From the NCBI GenBank assembly GCA_017860555.1, contig JAGDMJ010000026.1, forward strand, positions 1 to 14,662: 14,662 bases of DNA, read 5' to 3'. Positions 8,035-14,662 of the stretch are shown here, one piece after another. The notes under the pieces are model-generated. The model had not been told where the DNA came from, made no database searches, and saw only the letters and a list, made by a program, of their open reading frames with translations. Made by a program: the position numbers and the translations under genes. The DNA comes from Bacteroidota bacterium (GTDB lineage Bacteria > Bacteroidota > Ignavibacteria > UBA10030 > UBA6906). How positions within the stretch are numbered: the first letter of the stretch is position 1; every line of letters begins with the position of its first letter.

Positions 8035-8173
8035 GGCCACACGATGCACAAAAAGAACATCTGTCGTCCTGAGATGCTCTTACTCAGGAGCCACAATCGG
8101 CTACGGACAGGTCCCGAATATGAGATTTTCGGGACGACAAGGTACTCTTCTGCTTTTTGTGCCTTTTGTGGCC
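8035..8173. repeat. Large nested imperfect inverted repeat between divergent operons
   Basis: Three paired blocks are nested around a centre near 8104: GGCCACA (8035-8041) with TGTGGCC (8167-8173), GCACAAAAAG (8046-8055) with CTTTTTGTGC (8153-8162), and TGTCGTCC (8062-8069) with GGACGACA (8132-8139). The outer two blocks amount to one motif, CTTTTTGTGC-N4-TGTGGCC, present once on each strand and facing each divergent gene. It may be a paired operator or the ends of a dispersed repeat. The gap from 7988 to 8247 holds no supported gene. Confidence 0.75.
8062..8139. repeat. 78-base MITE-like or structured element with 8-base terminal inverted repeats
   Basis: The ends TGTCGTCC and GGACGACA are perfect inverted repeats. 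Inside lie two further hairpins, each with a nine-base loop: TCCTGAG/CTCAGGA (8067-8073, 8083-8089) and GTCCCGAA/TTCGGGAC (8111-8118, 8128-8135). The terminal repeat and the first inner stem share bases, so the two folds are mutually exclusive on one strand. No coding sequence is present. It could be a small non-autonomous mobile repeat or a structured leader. Confidence 0.55.
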
Positions 8174-8193
8174 GATGTCTGTTTTTCTGGCTT

Positions 8194-8222
8194 TTGCAAC
8201 TGTTTCGAAAATCCCGTACTTT
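8194..8222 (+). promoter_or_regulatory. Weak candidate promoter for the two-component operon
   Basis: TTGCAA (8194-8199) and TACTTT (8217-8222) are 17 bases apart. TACTTTTC also comes close to the FCB-type -7 element TAnnTTTG. Transcription would begin near 8229, shortly before the ATG at 8248. Matches are partial. Confidence 0.3.
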
Positions 8223-8247
8223 TCACTGTCTCCAGACTACCGGACCC

Positions 8248-8919
8248 ATGCGCATTCTCGTCGTTGAAGACGAAAAGAAGGTCGCCCGCTTCATCCAGCG
8301 GGGACTCGAGGAAGAGCACTACACTGTCGACGTTGCCAACGACGGCGAACGAGGCGAGATGCTGGCTCTCGGGCAGAACTACGACCTGCTCATCCTCGAC
8401 GTCATGCTTCCGAAAAAGAACGGCCTTGATCTGACAAGGACGCTGCGCCAGCAAAGGAAGTCCACGCCTATCCTGATGCTCACCGCCAAGACAACGACCG
8501 AGGACAAAGTAGCGGGGCTGGACAGCGGCGCAGATGATTACCTGACCAAGCCGTTCGCCTTCGCCGAGTTGCTCGCCCGCGTTCGGTCCCTCCTCCGCCG
8601 CGGGGCGCAGGAAAAGTCGGCCGTGCTGAAGATCGCCGACCTCGAACTGGACACGGTCACGCATAAAGCAAAACGGGCAGGCAAGGTAATCGACCTGACG
8701 ATCAAGGAATACGCCTTGCTGGAATTCTTTCTGCGCAACAAGGAGCGCGTGCTGAGCCGGACCATCATTTCGGAACACATCTGGGGCAACAGTTTCGATA
8801 CCGGTACGAATCTGATCGATGTCTACGTCAACCACCTGCGGAACAAGGTCGACTCCCGCTTCACCAGGACGCTCATTCATACGGTGCGCGGCGTCGGCTA
8901 CGTCATGAAAGAGGAGTGA
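8248..8919 (+). CDS. OmpR/PhoB-family response regulator
   Basis: A 223-residue DNA-binding response regulator. The receiver domain (1-~118) has the acidic pair Glu7/Asp8, phosphoacceptor Asp51 in LLILDVMLP, the switch Thr79 in LMLTAK and Lys101 in YLTKPF. The winged-helix output domain (about 127-221) ends with the usual VRGVGYVM hairpin. It is built like the CusR/CzcR/ArlR subgroup, but the signal cannot be named. The start at 8248 places MRILVVEDE exactly at the N-terminus; the frame is open upstream to 8044, but those 68 codons look like non-coding repeat sequence. The partner kinase gene starts three bases after its stop. It is divergent from the TPAT operon, so it may regulate that transporter, though nothing here proves it. 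Confidence 0.95.
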   Translation: MRILVVEDEKKVARFIQRGLEEEHYTVDVANDGERGEMLALGQNYDLLILDVMLPKKNGLDLTRTLRQQRKSTPILMLTAKTTTEDKVAGLDSGADDYLTKPFAFAELLARVRSLLRRGAQEKSAVLKIADLELDTVTHKAKRAGKVIDLTIKEYALLEFFLRNKERVLSRTIISEHIWGNSFDTGTNLIDVYVNHLRNKVDSRFTRTLIHTVRGVGYVMKEE

Positions 8920-8922
8920 GCT

Positions 8923-10398
8923 ATGGCCTTCTGGGCGAAGTCCATCAGGGTGCGTCTGACCTTTTCCTACACCTTGCTTGTGCTCTCAACGCTGACGCTC
9001 TTCGGCGTTCTCTCGTATTATTTCACCAGCAAAACGCTTTCCGAGAACCTGGACATCTCCTTGAAGAACGAGGTGCGCTGGGTGCGCGACTTCATCGCCC
9101 CCCAGGCAAGCAAGGTGAAGCCGAGCAAACGGTCCATCGACAATCTGGTGGTCAAGCGGGTCCAGGAACCCCTCGCCGCATTGCGCATGGCCGATGTCGA
9201 CTCCACCATAGAAGAGGCGGATGAGATCTGGAACCAGATATTCCGCCACACGCTGCATAGCCCCAAGAAGACCTACATCCAGTTCGCCGACGCCCGTGGT
9301 ACCATTCTCTATCGTTCCTACAATCTCGCGTCCGATTCGCTGATGATCATCGACACCGTCAGCGCGAATTCCATCCTGGTAACAACCGGGTATCTCAATG
9401 GCGAGCCGATACGGGTTGCGGCCCTGCGGGACCGGAATTTCTCCTATCTGGTGGGGTACCCGCTGGCCGAACTCAGGGACTTGCTGGAAAATCTCTACTT
9501 CATTTTCCTTCTTCTTGTCCCTATCGCCCTGGGAGTGTCCGTCTTTGGAGGGCTCGCGCTGGCACATAAATCCCTGCAGCCCGTCGACGAGATCACGACG
9601 CGCGCCAGGAAAATCACGGCGGAGAACCTGGACCAGAAGCTCACCGTCCGCAATGTCAACGATGAGATCGGCCGCCTCACCGCGACGATCAATGACATGA
9701 TCCAGCGCCTTCATGACTCCTTCGCCCAGGTGCGGCAGTTCTCCGCCGACGCGTCGCATGAATTGCGGACACCGTTGACCGTGATGCGGGGCGAGATCGA
9801 ACTCGCCCTCCACAGTCCCCAGACACCGGGAGAATACCGCACCGTGCTGGAGAGCTCGCTGGAAGAGATCGTCCGCATGACCTCGATCACCGACAACTTG
9901 CTCCTGCTCGCAAAGGCGGAGCAGGGAACGGTCGACGTGCACCTTTCCGAAGTGGACCTCGAGAACCTTCTTGACGAGCTTTATGAAGACAGTGAAGTGT
10001 TGGCCGAACAGAAGAACATCTCCGTCCGTCTCAGGGAGAAAGCGCCGATCACGATTGTGGGCGACCGGGGCAGGCTGCGGCAGCTTCTCCTGAACCTTGT
10101 GGATAACGCGATCAAGTATACGCCGGAGGGAGGAACCGTGACACTGGCCGTGCGCCGCCAGAACGGCTCTGCCCTCCTCGAGGTGCAGGACACCGGCATC
10201 GGGATTCCGCCGGGAGAGATCGATAAGATCTTCGACCGCTTTTACAGGGTGGACAAAGCCCGCTCACGCGAGCAAGGGGGCACGGGATTGGGACTTTCGA
10301 TCGCGAAATGGATTGCGGAACTCCACCGCGGGACGATCAGCGTGGCCAGCGAAGTGAACAAGGGCTCCACGTTTACCGTGACGCTCCCCTTAAACTGA
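8923..10398 (+). CDS. Membrane sensor histidine kinase (HAMP-HisKA-HATPase)
   Basis: A 491-residue inner-membrane kinase. Transmembrane helix 1 (about 12-34) and helix 2 (about 191-213) flank a periplasmic sensor domain of about 155 residues that I do not recognise. A HAMP linker (about 214-268) leads to the HisKA domain with phosphorylated His279 in ASHELRTPL. The ATPase domain has the N box NLVDNAIKY (Asn395), G1 box DTGIGIP at 423-429, F box DKIFDRFYR at 434-442 and G2 box GGTGLGLSI at 452-460. All key residues are present, so it should be active. It should phosphorylate the regulator encoded three bases upstream. The ATG at 8923 follows a GAGGAG ribosome site at the end of the regulator gene. 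No metal- or solute-binding motif in the sensor tells what is detected. Confidence 0.95.
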   Translation: MAFWAKSIRVRLTFSYTLLVLSTLTLFGVLSYYFTSKTLSENLDISLKNEVRWVRDFIAPQASKVKPSKRSIDNLVVKRVQEPLAALRMADVDSTIEEADEIWNQIFRHTLHSPKKTYIQFADARGTILYRSYNLASDSLMIIDTVSANSILVTTGYLNGEPIRVAALRDRNFSYLVGYPLAELRDLLENLYFIFLLLVPIALGVSVFGGLALAHKSLQPVDEITTRARKITAENLDQKLTVRNVNDEIGRLTATINDMIQRLHDSFAQVRQFSADASHELRTPLTVMRGEIELALHSPQTPGEYRTVLESSLEEIVRMTSITDNLLLLAKAEQGTVDVHLSEVDLENLLDELYEDSEVLAEQKNISVRLREKAPITIVGDRGRLRQLLLNLVDNAIKYTPEGGTVTLAVRRQNGSALLEVQDTGIGIPPGEIDKIFDRFYRVDKARSREQGGTGLGLSIAKWIAELHRGTISVASEVNKGSTFTVTLPLN

Positions 10399-10400
10399 AG

Positions 10401-10440
10401 AGGGCAGAAGGAAGAGTGAATTCCCTCTTCCTTCTACCCT
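10401..10440. terminator. Long AG/CT hairpin between convergent genes, possible terminator
   Basis: AGAAGGAAGAG (10406-10416) pairs perfectly with CTCTTCCTTCT (10425-10435) across an eight-base loop. A further AGGG/CCCT pair extends it beyond one mismatch. It begins two bases after the kinase stop codon and could end transcription from that side. No T-tract follows, only pyrimidine repeats. Confidence 0.45.
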
Positions 10441-10490
10441 CCTCCCTCGAATCTCTTCCCTCTTCCCTCTTCACTCTACCCTCTACCCTC
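10425..10490. repeat. Phased heptanucleotide pyrimidine repeat, consensus CTCTWCC
   Basis: From 10425 the sequence divides into consecutive 7-base units: CTCTTCC, TTCTACC, CTCCTCC, CTCGAAT, CTCTTCC, CTCTTCC, CTCTTCA, CTCTACC, CTCTACC and the degraded CTCTCAA that runs into the stop codon of the barrel gene. One strand is almost pure pyrimidine. It fills the convergent gap and also supplies the right arm of the hairpin. Confidence 0.8.
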
Positions 10491-13400
10491 TCAAAAGTCT
10501 GCCCCCAGCGAGAAGTAATACTTCGGCTCCGAGAACCCGTTGTAATTCCAGGCCCACGCAACATCAAGCCGCACCAGGAAAGCTAGAAAGAAGATGCGGG
10601 CGCCGGTACCCATACCCATCAAGAGATCCTTCGTGACGGTATTTCCTCGCGAATCCTTCGTAAACGCGACGAACTCTTTCTCGTTGTTCCAGGCGGAACC
10701 GGCATCAAAGAACATCGCGCCGCCGATGCTCTGCAGCCCGATCGGCAGGGGGCCCGCCTGCAAGAGGGCAAAGAACGGGTAGCGGAATTCGAAGTTGAAC
10801 AACGCGTACTTTGACCCGATCGCAGCGTTATAGTTGTAGCCACGAAGCGGAAGTCCGGTTTGCAGGAAGAGATAATCCTCCGCGTTCTCCAGCGGCACAT
10901 AGCCTCCCTCAAAGGTCGGGTTGATCCAGCTCTCAACACCGCCGATCATGTACTTCTGCGGATTCTTCCCGAAGCTCCCGCCGCCCGCCATGCGCACCGC
11001 AATGTTGTAGTTCTTGCCGAGTCGCAGGTAGGTCCGATAATCGCCGTCCACGTTCACGAAACTCAATCCCGTGGCCCCAAGCTTCGGCGTCCCGAAGACA
11101 TTGAAGCGGAAGCGGGACCCATTCACCGGTGCCGTGAAGCCCCAGAGCGAATTGTCGTGCGTGTAGCTCACCTGCGGCACCAACACCATCCGCTTCTCGA
11201 TCGGCACCCCCTGGTAGTCCATGTTCTCTTTGCTCACGCTGTACAGGTTCAGGCCGAAGTTCATCCGGTTGAACCGGTCGAACGGATAGGAAGCCGAGAT
11301 GGCCCCGCCATAGGTCCGGAAGCGGTAGAGGCTGCCGCCGAACATATCATTGATGATGACGAAGCGCGCGCTGTGGAACCCGCCGATGCCGAAGTCGACC
11401 CGGTTCGGCATATAATAGTACTGCAAGCCGTAGTCGCTGTTCTTCAGGTCAAGCAGCAGGTTCGTGACGAAAATGATCTGATGATCCCCGAGCAGATCGC
11501 TGAACGCCATCACGGTGGATCCGGTGACGCCGTAGAACGTGTCATAGCCGGCATTGCCGTAAATGATATCCGGCGTGAAGTTCAGCTTGTACTTGTTCAC
11601 CTTCAACGTCCCGTCCGGATCCACGTTATCGGCGATCTGCGGCAGGCGCGCGATCGTCGAATCGTGCGGCACCGATTCGTCAAGCGAGTCGCTGAACACG
11701 TAGTTACTGAAATCGATCTGAATATTGTTGCCGTAGCGCTGCGTGGTGTCGGCCTGGGCCGGCGCAGGCTGCTCCTCGGCAACCTCTGGCTGCGGTTCCT
11801 TCGCCACCACCGGAACGAACTTCGTCTTGAAGAATTCGGTCGATTCCAGGTCCGCCACTTTCAGGTCCCGTTCGAACGGATTGCGCATCAGGAAGATGTC
11901 AAAACCCGCGTTGTTCAAGGATGAGAACGCCATCTTGGAACCGTCTCTGGAAAGCGACAGCTGATACACGCCGCTGAGCGAGTTGGTGATCGGCTTGAAC
12001 TGCCGATCCTCGAGGGTGACGCTATAGACATTGTTGATACCGTTCCGGTCGGACACGACGAGCATCCGCTTGCCGTCGGGAGAGATCACCTTGGAGGTTT
12101 CGTCGCTGTTCGGCCATTCGGTGATGCGCGTCAGCTGCCGGGTGTCGATATTGATGGAAAAGGCATCGAGCTGCTCATACGAGTTCCCGCGCATCACGGC
12201 CCCGCCGCCAACCGCGCTCCCGCGGTCCGACGAGAAATACACGGTACGGCCGTCCGGTGACCAGGCCGGATAGGAATCGCTGAAAATATCGGCGGTAAGG
12301 TTCGTGAGCGCCTTGGTAGTGAAATCGTAGAGATAGATGTCGGACTGCTGCGCCTTGTACCCCACGAAGGCGAGCACGTCTCCTTTCGGCGACCACTCCA
12401 CGGAGGCGATTCCGTCGACCGCGAAGGTCAGCTTGTCATTGTCGCCGCCGTTCACATCGATGATCTGGATCGCGTCCGATTCGCCGGCCTTGGTGGCCAA
12501 CGCAAGCTTCTTCCCGTCGGGAGACCAGCTCATGCCCGGGGTAAGAAGGTGCAGCTCCTCGAAATTATTGGTCGTGTTCCCGCCCGCCAGCTTGTCCAGG
12601 ATGGCCCCGTCCGTAGCACTCATCATGAAGACGTCGAAATAGTCGTTCCTGTTGGAGATGAACGCGACCCTGTCTCCTTGCGGAGAGATCACCGGGCTGG
12701 TATTATAGAAGCCCCCGTCTTTGCGGTGATCGGTCAGCCGGCGCGCGTAATCCGCCGGCTCCTCACGCTTGGCGATATCAGGCCAGTACAACACCTTCTG
12801 TTCCTTCTGCCAGCGCTCGGACAGTTCCTCCACGCCCAGCCCGAGCGAACCCTTGAAGCCCGCCTCAACACTCCGCGTGCTCTTGATCCGGTTCAGGATT
12901 TCCCCGATCTTCTGATCCCCGTACTTCCTGGCGATATAATTCCAGACGGATTGCCCTCCGCGGTAGGCAAAATACCCGTAGAGGCGGTTGATCGCGGGAA
13001 GATATTCATGGCAGGTCGCATCGCGCAGAAACATATCCGAATCGGTGTCCCACTTCAGCGCCTCGTACTCGGCCAGTCCCTCGTTGAACCAGAGCGGCAA
13101 CTGCAGGCTGATGTTGTTGGAGATGATCGACTGGATCGACCCGCCATAGAACATGTCGTTCAAAACCGCGTGGACAAGCTCATGGTGGATCACGTGCCGG
13201 AATTTCTTGTAGTCCCCCTCGAACGGAAGCACGACGCGGTTCTTGAACAGCTCCGTAACCCCGCCGATTCCCTCCTCGAGGTACTCGCTCACCACGTTGG
13301 TCTGCTGGAATGCATTGTGAGAATTGTACACGATGATCGGGATCCTGTTCACGATCTGGTAGCGGAACGACTTGTTGATCGAGGCATAGGCCGACTCGGC

Positions 13401-13613
13401 CGCGGCTGCGGTAAACTCCGCAAGCGGCTTTCCCTCGTCCGCAAAGTAGACGTCGAAATGGTCCGACTGCAAGAAATACCAGGTGAACTTCATGTACTGA
13501 ACTTTGTTCTGCCCGAATATGTCGTCTTGTGCGGAGGCTGGCGATGACAAGCACCCCAGCACCACAAATCCCAGAAAACCAATTCGCCGCAGGAGAGACG
13601 CCCTCACACCCAT
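10491..13613 (-). CDS. Outer-membrane metalloprotease-propeller-barrel fusion (Peptidase MA-like, PD40, BamA-like)
   Basis: A 1040-residue envelope protein with three modules. After a signal peptide (about 1-28, ending ASA before QDD), a gluzincin protease-like domain (about 30-280) holds HELVH at 144-148 and the likely third zinc ligand Glu178 in WFNEGLAEY. A propeller follows (about 300-600) with six PD40-type repeats marked by SPDG-like turns near 309, 363, 407, 451, 510 and 555, as in TolB. A Pro/Glu-rich linker (about 603-625) leads to a beta barrel (about 675-1040). It has BamA/TamA-like LRGY at about 923-926, FFDAGSAW near 968 and a terminal Phe, the usual outer-membrane insertion signal. 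No POTRA domain fits in the remaining space. The ATG at 13613 is chosen for its signal peptide and ribosome site; upstream ATGs at 13646, 13682 and 13688 are possible, the last overlapping the RNase R stop as ATGA. Substrate and role are unknown. Confidence 0.88.
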   Translation of the reverse strand: MGVRASLLRRIGFLGFVVLGCLSSPASAQDDIFGQNKVQYMKFTWYFLQSDHFDVYFADEGKPLAEFTAAAAESAYASINKSFRYQIVNRIPIIVYNSHNAFQQTNVVSEYLEEGIGGVTELFKNRVVLPFEGDYKKFRHVIHHELVHAVLNDMFYGGSIQSIISNNISLQLPLWFNEGLAEYEALKWDTDSDMFLRDATCHEYLPAINRLYGYFAYRGGQSVWNYIARKYGDQKIGEILNRIKSTRSVEAGFKGSLGLGVEELSERWQKEQKVLYWPDIAKREEPADYARRLTDHRKDGGFYNTSPVISPQGDRVAFISNRNDYFDVFMMSATDGAILDKLAGGNTTNNFEELHLLTPGMSWSPDGKKLALATKAGESDAIQIIDVNGGDNDKLTFAVDGIASVEWSPKGDVLAFVGYKAQQSDIYLYDFTTKALTNLTADIFSDSYPAWSPDGRTVYFSSDRGSAVGGGAVMRGNSYEQLDAFSINIDTRQLTRITEWPNSDETSKVISPDGKRMLVVSDRNGINNVYSVTLEDRQFKPITNSLSGVYQLSLSRDGSKMAFSSLNNAGFDIFLMRNPFERDLKVADLESTEFFKTKFVPVVAKEPQPEVAEEQPAPAQADTTQRYGNNIQIDFSNYVFSDSLDESVPHDSTIARLPQIADNVDPDGTLKVNKYKLNFTPDIIYGNAGYDTFYGVTGSTVMAFSDLLGDHQIIFVTNLLLDLKNSDYGLQYYYMPNRVDFGIGGFHSARFVIINDMFGGSLYRFRTYGGAISASYPFDRFNRMNFGLNLYSVSKENMDYQGVPIEKRMVLVPQVSYTHDNSLWGFTAPVNGSRFRFNVFGTPKLGATGLSFVNVDGDYRTYLRLGKNYNIAVRMAGGGSFGKNPQKYMIGGVESWINPTFEGGYVPLENAEDYLFLQTGLPLRGYNYNAAIGSKYALFNFEFRYPFFALLQAGPLPIGLQSIGGAMFFDAGSAWNNEKEFVAFTKDSRGNTVTKDLLMGMGTGARIFFLAFLVRLDVAWAWNYNGFSEPKYYFSLGADF

Positions 13614-13616
13614 AAA

Positions 13617-13622
13617 TCCCTC
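13617..13622 (-). promoter_or_regulatory. Ribosome site deciding the start of the protease-barrel gene
   Basis: GAGGGA on the minus strand lies just upstream of the ATG at 13613, directly ahead of a clean signal peptide. It supports this start over the upstream in-frame ATGs. Confidence 0.5.
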
Positions 13623-13684
13623 AAAAAAGGAATGGAACGTTTGCATATGAATAAAACGATTGGCACCATTGAGCGGTTCCATGG

Positions 13685-14662
13685 TCATTCCACGATGGAA
13701 AAGTCGATTCCGCGCTCTTCCGGTTTGACCGCCACCACCCGCACGCGCACCGGATCACCGAGCCGGTACGTTTTGCCCCGAGAACGCCCCCGGAGCGAAT
13801 AGCGCTTCTCGTCGAAAAGGTAATAATCGTCGGCAAGATCCGCAATCCGGACCAGACCTTCCACCAGGAGATCGTTGATCTCGACAAAGAGCCCGAACTT
13901 CGTTACCCCCGCAATAACGCCCTCAAATTCATCCCCGACGTGACGCTTCATATATTCCACCTGCATCACCTTGACGGACATCCGTTCCGCTTCCATCGCC
14001 ACGCGCTCGCGCTCCGATGACTGCTCGGCAATGTGGGGCAGGGATTTCCGCATTCTTTCGGCGTAGTCTCCATTCTCCCCCTTTCCGTACGCATGCAGGA
14101 GGCGATGAACCACGAGGTCAGGATAACGCCGGATTGGTGATGTAAAATGCGTATAATACTTGAAGGCCAGGCCAAAATGGCCGATGTTCTTCTCCGAATA
14201 GACGGCCTTCATCATGGACCGCAGCGCAACCTCGTTGATGACGTTCTCCACCTCCGTCCCTTCCACCTTATCCAGGAGTTTCTGAAGGTCTCTGGAGGAA
14301 ACGCCGTTCTTTACATTCAGCGAGTAGCCGAACTGCTTCACAAAATTCGCCAGATCCGTCAATCGCGAAGGATCCGGCAGGTCGTGCACGCGGTAAATGA
14401 ACGGCCGGGTTCCCGCTTCCGACCTGGCCGCCGCAATGTGCTTGGCAACGGTCTTGTTTGCCAGAAGCATGCACTCTTCGATCAACCGATGCGAATCAAG
14501 CCGGGTCTTCTTGATGATCTGGGAAGGGAGCCCGGATGCGTCAAACCGGAACTTCGCTTCGCCGGTGTCGAAATCGATGCTGCCGTTCTTCCGCCGGCGC
14601 TTCAGGAGCGTCTGGGCCAGCTTGTGCAGCGGCAGGATCACTTCGGCGAATTCGCCCTTTCC
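13685..14662 (-). CDS. rnr: Ribonuclease R (RNB-family 3'-5' exoribonuclease), N-terminus outside window
   Basis: This is the C-terminal 325 residues of a processive 3'-5' exoribonuclease that degrades structured RNA in the cytoplasm. The frame is open through the window edge, so the cold-shock domains and the catalytic Asp cluster are missing. Visible landmarks are the RNase II/R helix LIEECMLLANKTVAKHI (residues 60-76 of the visible part), the RNB signature HFTSPIRRYPDLVVHR (172-187), and a final S1 RNA-binding domain (about 243-325, with GVTKFGLFVEI). The protein ends right after S1, without the long Lys-rich tail of E. coli RNase R. RNase II is a less likely alternative because the S1 and RNB sequence match RNase R better. 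The barrel gene starts 71 bases downstream on the same strand and may be co-transcribed. Confidence 0.93.
   Translation of the reverse strand, partial: GKGEFAEVILPLHKLAQTLLKRRRKNGSIDFDTGEAKFRFDASGLPSQIIKKTRLDSHRLIEECMLLANKTVAKHIAAARSEAGTRPFIYRVHDLPDPSRLTDLANFVKQFGYSLNVKNGVSSRDLQKLLDKVEGTEVENVINEVALRSMMKAVYSEKNIGHFGLAFKYYTHFTSPIRRYPDLVVHRLLHAYGKGENGDYAERMRKSLPHIAEQSSERERVAMEAERMSVKVMQVEYMKRHVGDEFEGVIAGVTKFGLFVEINDLLVEGLVRIADLADDYYLFDEKRYSLRGRSRGKTYRLGDPVRVRVVAVKPEERGIDFSIVE

Noticed and set aside
8044..8247. Upstream extension of the response-regulator frame by 68 codons
   Set aside because: The receiver domain begins exactly at the ATG at 8248, and the extension consists of translated inverted-repeat sequence.
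8923..10398. Copper/heavy-metal sensor (CusS-type) assignment for the kinase
   Set aside because: The regulator resembles that subgroup in general build, but the sensor domain shows no metal-ligand cluster and no metal-resistance gene is adjacent.
10425..10490. Possible CRISPR array
   Set aside because: The units are only 7 bases long and contiguous, with no spacers and no cas genes nearby.
10860..11924. 354-codon open frame on the plus strand
   Set aside because: It is antisense to the barrel gene. The translation is rich in Val, Arg, His and Glu with no fold or motif.
12549..13547. 332-codon open frame on the plus strand
   Set aside because: It is antisense to the protease and propeller regions, which have clear motifs on the other strand.

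Overview
The window comes from a GC-rich Gram-negative bacterium that probably belongs to the FCB group, with an Ignavibacteriota/Chlorobiota/Kryptoniota-like lineage as the best guess. The main clue is the C-terminal module of the first gene, a classic type IX secretion (T9SS) sorting domain with the NPFNP linker. Outer-membrane features agree: a lipoprotein, a BamA-like beta barrel ending in Phe, and several Sec signal peptides. The assignment rests on these motifs only. No rRNA, tRNA, CRISPR array, transposase or phage gene is visible.

Layout: (i) 1-3154, plus strand: the 3' part of a secreted M1 zinc aminopeptidase with a T9SS sorting tail, then a secreted GHL10/DigH-like glycoside hydrolase with an FN3 domain and a diverged sorting-tail-like Ig module. 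(ii) 3200-7987, minus strand: a compact operon read tatT - dctP - dctQ - dctM - methyltransferase. The first four genes form a TPR-protein-associated TRAP transporter (TPAT), in which a periplasmic lipoprotein (TatT) partners the TRAP solute-binding protein. The binding protein lacks the usual carboxylate-binding Arg. (iii) 7988-8247: a divergent intergenic region with a large nested inverted repeat. (iv) 8248-10398, plus strand: an OmpR-family response regulator and a HAMP histidine kinase in one operon. (v) 10399-10490: a convergent gap filled by a phased heptanucleotide pyrimidine repeat and a hairpin. (vi) 10491-13613, minus strand: one large outer-membrane protein that joins a gluzincin metalloprotease domain, a six-repeat TolB-like propeller and a BamA-like barrel. 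(vii) 13685-14662, minus strand: the C-terminal half of RNase R, cut by the window edge.

How they may work together: most genes act at the cell envelope (secreted peptidase, cell-wall hydrolase, periplasmic transporter, outer-membrane barrel). The two-component system is transcribed away from the TPAT operon, and inverted copies of one sequence lie upstream of both. Control of the transporter by this system is therefore a reasonable but unproven idea. The least ordinary items are the TPAT operon with its appended methyltransferase, the protease-propeller-barrel fusion, and the structured repeat at 8035-8173.
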